From Verrucomicrobiales bacterium (GTDB lineage Bacteria > Verrucomicrobiota > Verrucomicrobiia > Limisphaerales > UBA1100), in the NCBI GenBank assembly GCA_005809105.1, contig SYLI01000017.1, positions 1-35,393 on the forward strand: a DNA stretch of 35,393 nucleotides, given 5' to 3'. The position numbers and the translations under genes were made by a program. Below are positions 25,113-33,494 of this stretch, one piece after another (positions within the stretch are counted from its first letter, which is position 1; every line of letters begins with the position of its first letter). The notes under the pieces are model-generated. The model made no database searches, had not been told where the DNA came from, and saw only the letters and a program-made list of their open reading frames with translations.

Positions 25113-25143
25113 CGCCCGGCCCTGATGCCGGGCGTTTTTGTTT
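25113..25143 (+). terminator. Rho-independent terminator after the DUF3500-like gene
   Basis: A perfect eight-base-pair GC stem (CGCCCGGC at 25113-25120 with GCCGGGCG at 25127-25134) has a six-base loop and is followed by TTTTTGTTT. It separates the DUF3500-like gene from the downstream cytochrome-like cluster. Confidence 0.92.
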
Positions 25144-25206
25144 ACCTCGATTGAGGCAATCCCCTGCTTGTTTTTCCGGCGCAATCCCACCATCCTTCCA
25201 GGCGAG

Positions 25207-27837
25207 ATGAGTGCCTGCTTGCCGCTGCGGTTTCTTCTGTTCAGCGTGGCAGGTGTTGTGCTTTTGGCCGACGCGGCCGATGCGCCGCCTCGCGGCAATG
25301 CCACGGCACCTCTCGCAGCCGTAGCCGTCGAATGGAAGCTCGACGTGGCGTCCATTCCCAAAGGCCTCGTGCAGGTTCAGCTCGTCGAGGGCATTGGCGA
25401 GGACTGGACGCTCAAGGCGGGCAAGCTCACGGAAGCGTTCGCTGAGCCCGCGTTTGCTTTTCCCCATTTGCCCACGTCCTACGCCGCGGGTGGCGCGCGC
25501 GGCGAACGTGCCAGCCCCACGTTGCTTCGAGCCGCTGCGCTCATCAGGCTTCCCGCCGGCGAGCATCGCATCCTCCTGCGAGCCCGCTCGGCCGCGCGAC
25601 TGAGAGTGGATGGACGCATCGTGGTCTCCACGCCGTTTATTAAGCGTAACTCCAGCGGCCATGAAGAGCTTCCCACACTGCCGCCGCCCTTGACTCCCGA
25701 ACTGCGTGCGCTTCGGCTGGGCCATCAGGAATCGGTAGCCACGTTCATCAGCACTGGTGCCGAGTGTGTCTTCGCATTGGAGGCATTCCTAGGCGGCAAG
25801 AATCTCCGGCCGGAGCCGGCCGAACTTTCAGTCGGCATTGCTGCTAAAGGTGCCGAGTTTGTCCTGCTCTCGCCTGGAGCAAAGGTGCCATTTACTGAGG
25901 AGCAAGTGGACCAGTATGCCGAGGCAGCCCGACTGCGGCATGAAGAGGACGACGCCCTTCGGCGCCGCCAACTGGCGCAACGCGACGCGCCCTACTGGAA
26001 CAAGCGGCACCAATGGGCCCGCGATGTGTGGTCCAAGAAACCGCCGCGGCCGGTGCCCACGCCCACTTCGGGATGGGGTGCCCACAATGAGATTGACCAT
26101 TTCATCAATCACAAGCTGGCGGCCGCGGGGCGCCAGTCGCAGCCACTCACCACGGCCGAGTCTTTCCTGCGCCGCGCTGCGTTGGACATCAGGGGCGTCG
26201 TGCCGTCGCCTTCCGAGATCGCGGCCTTCCAAAATGATTCGGGCCAAGGCAGCCGGGCTCGGGCCATTGACCGCCTGCTTGCGGACTTGGGATGGGCCGA
26301 CCACTGGACGGCGTACTGGCAGGATGTGTTGGCGGAGAATCCCAATATCCTGAAGCCAACCCTCAACAACACCGGGCCCTTCCGCTATTGGCTGCACGAG
26401 GCGCTCTCCGACAACAAACCCGCGGATCGATTTGTTACCGAGCTCATTCTCATGGAGGGCAGCGCCCATTATGGCGGCGCGGCGGGATTTGGCATGGCGG
26501 CAGAAAACGACGCGCCCATGGCCGACAAGGCCCAGATTCTCGGTCAGGCTTTCCTGGGTCTACAGATGAAATGCGCGCGGTGCCACGACGCCCCGTTTCA
26601 TCCCACCGACCAACGGGACCTCTTTGGCCTTGCAGCGATGTTGAGGCGTGCCCCGCAGGAAGTTCCCGCCACCAGCTCGGTGCCTGCCGCCAGCGCCCGT
26701 GGCAAAGTGGAGGTCAGCCTCAAGCCGGGGGCGAAGGTGCCGCCCGCATGGGGATTTCACTCCCTGTCCAAGGCGGATGTTCCGCAGGAAATGCTGCGCC
26801 GGGCCGATGACACGCGCGAACGCATGGCGCTCTTGGTGACGGGGCCTGCCAACGAACGATTTGCCCAAGTGATGGCAAACCGCCTTTGGAAGCGGTATCT
26901 GGGCTGGGGGCTGGTCGAGCCGGTGGAAGACTGGGAGCACGCCCAGCCCTCGCATCCTGAGCTGCTCGATTGGCTGGCGCGCCAGCTTGTGGCCAGCGGC
27001 TACGACCTTAAACACCTCGCCCGCCTCATTCTCAACTCCCATGCCTACCAGCGCCAGGCCGACCCTGCCTTCACGCGCCCGGGCGAACCGGCAAGCCGGC
27101 TTTTCGCAGGCCCGGCTCGCCGCCGTCTTTCGGCAGAGCAAACGGTGGACTCGCTCTTCGCCATCGCGGGAAAGTCGATGGGAGTGGAAGAGCTGAACAT
27201 GGACTTGGATGGGCGGCGGCCCGTGACCGAACATTTGAACTTAGGCGTCCCGCGGCGCGCGTGGCAGTTTGCTTCTCTCTCCAACGAGCGCGACCGGCCC
27301 GCACTGGCCATTCCCAAGGCACAGACGGTGGTGGATTTGCTGAAAGCTTTTGGCTGGCGTGATGGTCGGCAGGATCCGGTCACCGACCGCGAAATCGCGC
27401 CGAGTCCGCTGCAGCCGGGGACGCTGGCCAACGGTGTTGCCGGCCGCCGCGCCACGCAGCTTTCCGAGGACAGCGCCTTCACCGAATTGGCGCTGGGCGC
27501 CCATGCGGTGGAGGGCCTGATCGAGGCAGCCTGTCTGCGCGTCCTTTCCCGAAAACCGACTGTCGAGGAAGCCGGAATGTTTAGCGAGTACCTGCGCGAG
27601 GGATTCACAGGCCGCGTGGTTGCCGGCGCGGCAAAAGCTGCACCGCGCCGCACGTATCACGCCGTCTCGTGGTCGAACCATCTGAGCCCGGAATCCACCC
27701 GAACCATCCTGGCGATGGAACGCGAGGCGCGTCTGGGCGATCCCCCCACAACGCGTCTGCGCGCCGACTGGCGGGAGCGTTTTGAGGACGTGCTGACGGC
27801 CTTGGTCAACTCACCCGAGTTCATTTTCATTCCATGA
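25207..27837 (+). CDS. Secreted DUF1549-DUF1553 protein lacking the PSCyt1 heme domain
   Basis: The 876-residue product has a signal peptide (MSACLPLRFLLFSVAGVVLLADAADA). An N-terminal region (about 30-220) looks like a beta sandwich, perhaps PA14-like (VQVQLVEGIGEDWTLKAG, LIRLPAGEHRILLRARSAA). It occupies the place where the PSCyt1 cytochrome domain sits in the related gene at 7132. DUF1549 follows (about 290-480) with FLRRAALDIRGVVPSPSE and a CARCH motif (456-460) before DAPFHP. DUF1553 is about 530-870 (TGPANERFAQVMANRLWKR, HPELLDWLARQL, ARRRLSAEQTVDSLFAIAG). A single heme-type motif remains. Its stop overlaps the next ATG (ATGA), coupling it to a DUF1501 gene, the usual partner. The start at 25207 lies beyond the upstream terminator; an earlier open stretch from 25138 overlaps the terminator hairpin and is not used. 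Confidence 0.9.
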   Translation: MSACLPLRFLLFSVAGVVLLADAADAPPRGNATAPLAAVAVEWKLDVASIPKGLVQVQLVEGIGEDWTLKAGKLTEAFAEPAFAFPHLPTSYAAGGARGERASPTLLRAAALIRLPAGEHRILLRARSAARLRVDGRIVVSTPFIKRNSSGHEELPTLPPPLTPELRALRLGHQESVATFISTGAECVFALEAFLGGKNLRPEPAELSVGIAAKGAEFVLLSPGAKVPFTEEQVDQYAEAARLRHEEDDALRRRQLAQRDAPYWNKRHQWARDVWSKKPPRPVPTPTSGWGAHNEIDHFINHKLAAAGRQSQPLTTAESFLRRAALDIRGVVPSPSEIAAFQNDSGQGSRARAIDRLLADLGWADHWTAYWQDVLAENPNILKPTLNNTGPFRYWLHEALSDNKPADRFVTELILMEGSAHYGGAAGFGMAAENDAPMADKAQILGQAFLGLQMKCARCHDAPFHPTDQRDLFGLAAMLRRAPQEVPATSSVPAASARGKVEVSLKPGAKVPPAWGFHSLSKADVPQEMLRRADDTRERMALLVTGPANERFAQVMANRLWKRYLGWGLVEPVEDWEHAQPSHPELLDWLARQLVASGYDLKHLARLILNSHAYQRQADPAFTRPGEPASRLFAGPARRRLSAEQTVDSLFAIAGKSMGVEELNMDLDGRRPVTEHLNLGVPRRAWQFASLSNERDRPALAIPKAQTVVDLLKAFGWRDGRQDPVTDREIAPSPLQPGTLANGVAGRRATQLSEDSAFTELALGAHAVEGLIEAACLRVLSRKPTVEEAGMFSEYLREGFTGRVVAGAAKAAPRRTYHAVSWSNHLSPESTRTILAMEREARLGDPPTTRLRADWRERFEDVLTALVNSPEFIFIP

Positions 27838-29144
27838 CGACGCCCGCCAATCCGTCCTTGTCGCGCCGCGACTTCCTTGCCGCCGGTGCGGGAGCAGCAT
27901 TGTGGCCGGCCGTGGCGGGCGCGGCGCCCGTAGCCACTCCTGCCAAATCCCTGCCCAAGGGCACTGCCGACCACTGCATTTTTCTGTGGCTGGGTGGTGG
28001 CGCGTGCCACGTGGACACGTGGGATCCCAAAGTTCGCGGTGATGCGAAACTCAAGAAGGCGGGATCCTACTACGATTCCATCGAAACCAGCGTGCCCGGC
28101 GTGCGCGTGTGCGAGCACCTGCGAGAGTCGGCGCGTGTGATGGAGTCGCTTGCGCTTCTGCGCACAGTGCATCACGACGTGGTGGACGAGCACGCCGCCG
28201 CCACCAATCGGCTGCACACGGGTCGTCCCACGAGCGGCACCATCGTGTATCCGTCGGTGGGTTCCATCGTGTCGCATGAACGCGGCAAGGTGGCTCCGGG
28301 AATCCCGGCGTATGTCGTGGTGGGGTATCCCAACTTGACGCGGGGACCGGGCTTTTTAGGCGCACGACACGGATACGTCTATCTGACCGACACGGAATCG
28401 GGGCCCGAAGGACTGACGCGTCCCGCGGAGATTCCCACCGCGCGACAGTCGGAGCGTGACCGCCTGTTGGGCGGGATGCGCCGGCGGTTTCTTGCCGCCC
28501 ATCCGCAAGACACGACGCTCTCCGACTATGACGCGGCCGTCGAGGAGGCGCAGTCGCTGACGCGCGGGGAGTTCATGAATGCCTTTCGTCTTGCGGACGA
28601 GCCCGGCGCGTTGCGAAGCCGTTACGGCGACGAGTTTGGCCAGCGCTGCCTCTTGGCGCGGCGGCTGGTGCAGCGCGGCGTGCGGTTTGTCGAGGTCTCG
28701 TTCAATCTGAATTTCATCAACGGCACCGGCTGGGACACCCACAATCAGGGACAAATCAACCAGCACCTACTGATACAGCAACTTGATGCGGCACTGGCGA
28801 CGTTGATCGCAGACTTGAAGGATCGCCGCCTGCTGCAACGCACGCTGGTGGTGGTGGCGACAGAATTTGGTCGGCCGCCAGAATTCGATGGCGGTGGCGG
28901 ACGCGGCCATTACGCCAAGGCCTTCAGCATCGTGCTGGCGGGTGGGGGGCTGCGCACGGGCCGCGCGGTGGGCGTCACCGATGAGCTGGGCAAGGTGATT
29001 TTGGAGCGGCCCATCTCGGTGCCGGATTTGCATGCCACCATCCATTGCGCGCTGGGCATCAATCCCGGCAAGGCGCTCAAGGCCGGCGACCGCCCTGTGC
29101 CCATCACCGATTTGGGCAGGCCATTGGAGGAGTTGTTCATTTGA
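27834..29144 (+). CDS. Tat-exported DUF1501 protein, partner of the DUF1549/DUF1553 gene
   Basis: This 436-residue DUF1501 protein is translationally coupled to the preceding DUF1549/DUF1553 gene (ATGA at 27834). The leader is LSRRDFLAAGAGAALWPAVAGA. The core shows CIFLWLGGGACHVDTWDPKV, RTVHHDVVDEHAAATNRLHTG, GQRCLLARRLVQRGVRFVEV, WDTHNQGQINQHLL, VVATEFGRPPEF, GRGHYAKAFSIVLAGGGLRTG and VPDLHATIHCALGI. Compared with the other two DUF1501 proteins here, the EFGR motif is followed by PPEF rather than TP, and the HH pair of the histidine-rich block is reduced to GHY. The family is placed in the alkaline-phosphatase clan and its reaction is unknown. The stop TGA overlaps a TTG start of the next gene (TTGA). 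Confidence 0.93.
   Translation: MTTPANPSLSRRDFLAAGAGAALWPAVAGAAPVATPAKSLPKGTADHCIFLWLGGGACHVDTWDPKVRGDAKLKKAGSYYDSIETSVPGVRVCEHLRESARVMESLALLRTVHHDVVDEHAAATNRLHTGRPTSGTIVYPSVGSIVSHERGKVAPGIPAYVVVGYPNLTRGPGFLGARHGYVYLTDTESGPEGLTRPAEIPTARQSERDRLLGGMRRRFLAAHPQDTTLSDYDAAVEEAQSLTRGEFMNAFRLADEPGALRSRYGDEFGQRCLLARRLVQRGVRFVEVSFNLNFINGTGWDTHNQGQINQHLLIQQLDAALATLIADLKDRRLLQRTLVVVATEFGRPPEFDGGGGRGHYAKAFSIVLAGGGLRTGRAVGVTDELGKVILERPISVPDLHATIHCALGINPGKALKAGDRPVPITDLGRPLEELFI
29126..29132 (+). promoter_or_regulatory. Ribosome binding site supporting a TTG start
   Basis: GGAGGAG inside the end of the DUF1501 gene lies eight bases before TTG at 29141, which overlaps that gene's stop (TTGA). The spacing is ideal, so TTG is preferred over the ATG at 29168, although the same bases also encode Glu-Glu in the upstream protein. 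Confidence 0.6.
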
Positions 29145-31063
29145 ATCAGGCTCCCAAGTTTTGGGGGATGCGGGCGATCTGGGCCGGCCTTTTCTGGGTC
29201 ATCGGCTCGGGCTGGGCCGCTCCGGCGCCGGTTCCCACGCCAGGAAACTTTGACAAGGACATCCTGCCGCTGCTGCGCACCCATTGTTTTGCGTGTCATG
29301 GCGACGGCCAGAAGAAGGGTGGAATCAGCTTCGACGCCATACGCACCGAGAAGGACGTGTATCGCGAGTATCAACTTTTTGAAAAGATCCGGCGACTGCT
29401 CATGGCTGATGAAATGCCCCCTGAAGGGCGCAAGCAAAGGCCCACGGCCCCGCAGCGCGAGAGTGTGGCGGCATGGATACGGCAGACACTGGATCTTCAT
29501 TACCGCACCTCGCCTCCGGATCCCGGGCGCGTCACCGTGCGGCGCCTCAATCGTGTCGAGTACAACCACACCGTGCGGGATTTGATGCTCGTGGATCTGG
29601 CGCCGGCCGCGGATTTTCCGGCGGACGACGCAGGCTACGGTTTTGACAACATTGGCGATGTGCTCACGCTTTCGCCGCTGCTGCTGGAAAAGTATCTTCT
29701 GGCCGCCGAGAAGATTTCAGAAGCGGCCGTGGCCGTGCCGCCGCGCGGTGAGGCGCTTTCGGCGCAAAAGGCCACGGCGTTTCAGCGCCGCTATTTTCCA
29801 AACCCGCCCGGCAAGGAACGGGGTGCGGCCGCCGCTCAATTCCTTCAAACATTCATGCGCCGTGCCTATCGCCGGCCCGCAACGCCTGAGGAGGTTGCGC
29901 GGGTCATGCGGCTGGCGACCGCCGCCATCACAGCCGATGGCAGCTTTGAACACGGCATCCGGGTCGCGGTTCAGGCGGTTTTAATTTCACCGCATTTTCT
30001 CTACCGATGGGAACTCGATGGGACGCCCAACAACGCGGCCGTGGCGCGGACTCTCAATGAGACCGAGCTGGCATCGCGGCTTTCATATTTTCTCTGGAGC
30101 AGCATGCCCGACGACCGCCTGTTGGACATGGCTCAGGCAGGCACATTGCGCAAGAACTTGGCCGCCGAGGTGGGGCGGATGTTGCGCGACACCAAGGGGG
30201 CGGCGCTGGCCGAGCATTTTGCCGGTCAGTGGTTGGAGCTGAGGAACCTTTCGCGCTCGCAGCCAGATGCAAAGCTCTTTCCAATGTTCAATTCAAGCTT
30301 GCGCGAGGACATGCGGCGCGAAACCACGCTGCTCTTTTCCTCCGTGATGGCAGAGAACCGCCCCGTGCACGAGCTGCTGGGGGCCGACTACACTTTCGTG
30401 AACGAACGACTGGCGCAACTCTACGGACTCAAGGATGTCCGCGGTGAGCAATTCCGGCGGGTGAGCCTGCAGGGGACAGGCCGCGCGGGGGTGCTGACGC
30501 ATGCCAGCGTGCTCACCTTGACTTCCGATCCCGGGCGCACCTCGCCCGTCAAGCGCGGCAAGTACGTGCTGGAAAACATCCTGGGAACGCCACCGCCCCC
30601 TCCGCCCCCCAATGTGCCCGAACTGCCACGGCAGGGCGAAATCAAGGGCACCTTGCGTGAGCAGATGATCGCTCATCGTCGCGATGTGGCTTGCGCAGCC
30701 TGCCATGAAAAGATGGATCCACTGGGATTCGCCTTCGAGCATTTCGATGCCATCGGCCGGCACCGAACCCATGAAAATGGTCGCCCCATCGATGCCACCG
30801 GCAAGGTGGACAACGCACTGGCCTTCGATGGCGCGGCAGAATTAAACAGTCTCCTGTTGACGCAGCGCAGGCCGGAGTTCTTGCGCTGCCTCACCGAGAA
30901 AATGCTGACCTATGCGCTGGGGCGGGGGCTGGAGTTCTACGACCGTCGCGCCGTGGCCGGAATCCTGACCAAGATGGAAAGGGAGGGGGCCCAGTTTGGC
31001 ACGCTGGTGCTGGGGGTTGTGGGCAGCCTGCCCTTTGACATGAAACGCGGCGATGGTCGCTAG
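29141..31063 (+). CDS. Secreted DUF1592/DUF1588/DUF1585-group cytochrome-like protein
   Basis: The 640-residue product has an N-terminal signal peptide (AIWAGLFWVIGSGWAAP) and a cytochrome-like domain with CFACH at residues 49-53 and a MPPEG loop. DUF1587 (VTVRRLNRVEYNHTVRDLM), DUF1595 (FLQTFMRRAYRRPATPEEV), DUF1592 (LNETELASRLSYFLWSSMPDD), DUF1588 (RAGVLTHASVLTLTSDPGRT followed by GTPPPPPPPNVPEL, then CAACH at 518-522) and DUF1585 (LTEKMLTYALGRGLEFYDR) complete the set. The seven-proline run is conserved in this family and should need EF-P for efficient translation. Genes of this group regularly sit beside DUF1552 genes, as here. The TTG start at 29141 has a good ribosome site and overlaps the previous stop; ATG at 29168 would give 631 residues. 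Confidence 0.91.
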   Translation: MNQAPKFWGMRAIWAGLFWVIGSGWAAPAPVPTPGNFDKDILPLLRTHCFACHGDGQKKGGISFDAIRTEKDVYREYQLFEKIRRLLMADEMPPEGRKQRPTAPQRESVAAWIRQTLDLHYRTSPPDPGRVTVRRLNRVEYNHTVRDLMLVDLAPAADFPADDAGYGFDNIGDVLTLSPLLLEKYLLAAEKISEAAVAVPPRGEALSAQKATAFQRRYFPNPPGKERGAAAAQFLQTFMRRAYRRPATPEEVARVMRLATAAITADGSFEHGIRVAVQAVLISPHFLYRWELDGTPNNAAVARTLNETELASRLSYFLWSSMPDDRLLDMAQAGTLRKNLAAEVGRMLRDTKGAALAEHFAGQWLELRNLSRSQPDAKLFPMFNSSLREDMRRETTLLFSSVMAENRPVHELLGADYTFVNERLAQLYGLKDVRGEQFRRVSLQGTGRAGVLTHASVLTLTSDPGRTSPVKRGKYVLENILGTPPPPPPPNVPELPRQGEIKGTLREQMIAHRRDVACAACHEKMDPLGFAFEHFDAIGRHRTHENGRPIDATGKVDNALAFDGAAELNSLLLTQRRPEFLRCLTEKMLTYALGRGLEFYDRRAVAGILTKMEREGAQFGTLVLGVVGSLPFDMKRGDGR

Positions 31064-31120
31064 CGTCTGGGTTGCGGCGGAGTGGCGATTGGGGTACATT
31101 CTGGTCAACGACAAGGTGCG

Positions 31121-32464
31121 ATGAACAATTCTTGGCAAATCCCGAGAAGGACTTTCCTGCGCGGCGTGGGCACGGCGATGGCGCTGCCGATGCTCGACGT
31201 GATGATTCCCTCTGGCGCACGCGCTGCCGACGCATCCAAGGCTCCCAAGCGGATGGCCTTTGTCTACATCCCCAATGGCGTCGTGCAGCGGCACTGGACG
31301 CCGAACGCGGAGGGCAGTTCGTTTGGCCTCCAGCGCATCATGGAACCATTGGCGCCCCACCGGGAAAATCTTTTGATCCTCACCGGTCTGGCTCATGACA
31401 AGGCTCGCGCGAACGGCGACGGCCCCGGTGACCATGCCCGCGCCAATGCGACCTTTCTCACGGGGTGTCAGGCGCGAAAGACCAGCGGCTCGGACATCCG
31501 GGCGGGGGTTTCGGTGGACCAGGTTTTCGTCCAGCAAACGAAGGAGAAGACGCGCCTGCCCTCGCTGGAGCTGAGCAGTGATGGTCCGCGCATGACGGGC
31601 AATTGCGATTCGGGCTACAGTTGCGCCTACCAGTTCAATTTGGCATGGCGCAATGAGGCCACGCCGCTGCCTCCGGAATCGAACCCGGCTTTGGTGTTTG
31701 AGCGGATGTTTGGCAACGGCAACAAGGCGCAGCAGGCCCAGAGCACCCAGCGCCGGCTTGAGACGCGCAAGAGTCTGCTCGACTTTGTAAGGGAGGACGC
31801 GCAGCAGCTGGAACGCAAGCTGGGCCGCACCGACAAGCGCAAGCTCGACGAGTACTTCACCGCCGTCCGTGAGATGGAACTGCGCGTCAATGCCATGGCC
31901 AAGGCACCGCGCGGATTGCCCGAGGGATATTCGGTGCCCGATGGAAAGCCGCGCGACTTTGGCGACCATGTCCGGATGATGTTGGACATGATGACGCTGG
32001 CGTTTCAGACCGACCAGACCCGGGTGGCAACGTACCTTCTGGCGCATGATGGCGACAACCGCAGCTACCCCCACATCGGTGTGCGCGGCGGCCACCACAG
32101 CATCTCACACCACCGCAATAATGCCGACAATCTGGAGATGCTCACCCGCATCAACCGCTATCACTGCTCGCTCTTCGCGCACTTTCTGGACCGGCTCAAA
32201 TCAGTCAAGGAAGGCGATGGCACGCTGCTGGATCACACCCTCATCGTGTATGGCGGCGCGATCGGCGACGGTGACCGCCACAGTCATCATGATCTTCCTG
32301 TCATCCTCGCCGGCAAGGGAGGTGGCGCGGTTCGTCCAGGCCGGCACGTCCGTTACCCCAAGGACACGCCGATGGCCAATCTCCTGCTCTCCATGCTCAA
32401 CATCATGGGCACCCCCACGCAGCGCCTAGGAGACAGCACGGGTTCCCTTCAAGGCCTGAGTTAA
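31121..32464 (+). CDS. Tat-exported DUF1552 (HXXSHH) protein
   Basis: This 447-residue protein starts with a twin-arginine leader (IPRRTFLRGVGTAMALPMLD). It has the DUF1552 pattern: MAFVYIPNGVVQRHW, GLAHDKARANGDGPGDHARA with FLTGC, PSLELSSD, YSCAYQFNLAW, LDFVREDAQQLERKLG and DEYFTAVREME. The signature HXXSHH is present as HSISHH at residues 326-331, likely a metal site. The C-terminus has VVYGG-like IVYGGAIGDGDRHSHHDLPV. DUF1552 proteins are the regular partner of the DUF1592 group; the preceding gene is 57 bases upstream on the same strand with no terminator between. A periplasmic location is expected and the function is unknown. The weak AAGGTG before the ATG is the only ribosome-site-like feature. 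Confidence 0.93.
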   Translation: MNNSWQIPRRTFLRGVGTAMALPMLDVMIPSGARAADASKAPKRMAFVYIPNGVVQRHWTPNAEGSSFGLQRIMEPLAPHRENLLILTGLAHDKARANGDGPGDHARANATFLTGCQARKTSGSDIRAGVSVDQVFVQQTKEKTRLPSLELSSDGPRMTGNCDSGYSCAYQFNLAWRNEATPLPPESNPALVFERMFGNGNKAQQAQSTQRRLETRKSLLDFVREDAQQLERKLGRTDKRKLDEYFTAVREMELRVNAMAKAPRGLPEGYSVPDGKPRDFGDHVRMMLDMMTLAFQTDQTRVATYLLAHDGDNRSYPHIGVRGGHHSISHHRNNADNLEMLTRINRYHCSLFAHFLDRLKSVKEGDGTLLDHTLIVYGGAIGDGDRHSHHDLPVILAGKGGGAVRPGRHVRYPKDTPMANLLLSMLNIMGTPTQRLGDSTGSLQGLS

Positions 32465-32474
32465 GGCCTTTTGC
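32451..32474. terminator. Weak hairpin between convergent genes, possible terminator
   Basis: AAGGCC (32451-32456) and GGCCTT (32465-32470) form a six-base-pair stem over the TAA of the DUF1552 gene, followed by TT. The T tract is short. It lies in the 17-base gap between convergent genes and might act in the plus direction, but it is much weaker than the terminators at 515 and 25113. Confidence 0.35.
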
Positions 32475-32481
32475 TAGAAGG

Positions 32482-33411
32482 CTACCTTGTTGCGGTGGCC
32501 AGCAAGGTTTGGAAATGCGGAGCTTCTGCCTCGCGCGCCACGAGCGCGATTTCAATCGCCTTAAAGCCGGCATCTTCAAGCCACTGGTGCAGGTCGCTCT
32601 CGGCAAAACCCAGCCACGTATCCCCGTAGAGGTCGCGTGCGTTGGCAAAATCGTGCTGGAGTAGGTCCAGAATCAGAATCTGTCCGCCGATCCTCAGGAT
32701 GCGATGCGCGGCGGCGATAGCGAGTTGCGGGCTCTGCGCATGGTGCAGGGCTTGACTAAAGAGCACCAGGTCCATGCTGCGCGGCGGGATGGGGGGCTGC
32801 TCCATGTCGCCATGACGAAATTCAAGATTGCCAAGGCCATTGCGCCGGGCTTTGCGCTGGCCAAATTGAACGATGCGCCTGGAGTTATCAACGCAGACGA
32901 CTTTGCGCGCGCGCCGGGCCAGAAGCTCGCCCAGCAATCCTTCTCCCGATCCCAGATCGGCGATGTCCAGGGGCGGCAGGATGCGCAGCAGGAACTGTCC
33001 GAATGCCTGCCATGATCGGCCCGGGCCGTATCGGCGGTCATAGCGCCCGGCGACCTGGCTGAAGTAGGTCTGTGCGCGATCCGCGCGCAGTTGTAACACT
33101 CGCTTTAGGTTCACCAGATCAGACCGGTGTGTGTGGGTTTCATGGGTGCCCAAGATGGCCAGTCGAAGGCAGTCGGCGGCGCCCGGACTGGGGCTGCGGC
33201 TGAGGCGATAAAAGGTGCGCCGGCCCTCTCGGCGCGACTCGATGAGGCCCGTCTCGCGAAGCATCCCCAGATGCGTGGAAATCCTGGGCTGGCTCAGCCG
33301 GGTGATCCGCTGAAGCTCATTGACCGAAAGCTCTCCCTGTTGAAGCAGGGCCGCCAGCCTCACGCGGGTGGCATCACCGAGGACGCGCAAGCATTTGAGG
33401 ATTTGGCTCAT
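32482..33411 (-). CDS. ArsR-family regulator fused to SAM-dependent methyltransferase (SahR-like)
   Basis: The 309-residue protein has an N-terminal ArsR winged helix (about 5-75: LGDATRVRLAALLQQGELSV, recognition part LSQPRISTHLGMLRETGL, wing RREGRRTFYRLS). No cysteine metal site is evident in it. A class I methyltransferase-like domain follows (about 130-300) with the SAM loop DLGSGEGLLGELLA, the acidic VVCVDNS, FRHGDMEQ, and VLFSQALHHAQSPQ. The late segment DLYGDTWLGFAESDLHQWL is typical of this fused family. Family members next to methyl-cycle genes, including SahR, respond to S-adenosylhomocysteine or SAM. The divergent metK-ahcY pair makes this the likely role here: sensing the SAM/SAH balance and controlling both transcripts. 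Whether the domain methylates anything or only senses the ligand is unknown. The start ATG at 33411 has no Shine-Dalgarno site. Confidence 0.9.
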   Translation of the reverse strand: MSQILKCLRVLGDATRVRLAALLQQGELSVNELQRITRLSQPRISTHLGMLRETGLIESRREGRRTFYRLSRSPSPGAADCLRLAILGTHETHTHRSDLVNLKRVLQLRADRAQTYFSQVAGRYDRRYGPGRSWQAFGQFLLRILPPLDIADLGSGEGLLGELLARRARKVVCVDNSRRIVQFGQRKARRNGLGNLEFRHGDMEQPPIPPRSMDLVLFSQALHHAQSPQLAIAAAHRILRIGGQILILDLLQHDFANARDLYGDTWLGFAESDLHQWLEDAGFKAIEIALVAREAEAPHFQTLLATATR

Positions 33412-33427
33412 GGCCGCAGAAAAACGG

Positions 33428-33494
33428 GTTGACGAGAGTTGACAATGAAATATCTTTCAATCCGGATACGTCAATATGAAATTTGGAAATCCAA
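33428..33494. promoter_or_regulatory. Divergent promoter/operator region of the ArsR-methyltransferase and metK genes
   Basis: The gap is AT-rich compared with its surroundings. Seen directly: GTTGAC repeated ten bases apart (33428 and 33438), a dyad TGAAA-TATC-TTTCA (33446-33459), and a dyad TTGGA-AA-TCCAA (33483-33494). A plus promoter can be read as TTGACG (33429-33434), 16 bases, TATCTT (33451-33456). A minus promoter can be read as TTGACG (33474-33469), 16 bases, TATTTC (33452-33447). The first dyad covers both -10 boxes, an ideal operator position for an autoregulated divergent switch. Assignment to the adjacent regulator is inference. Confidence 0.5.

Noticed and set aside
30591-30611. 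C-rich run as a simple-sequence repeat or slippage site
   Set aside because: It encodes the seven-proline stretch conserved in DUF1588-type proteins, so the protein explains it; the frame is intact on both sides.
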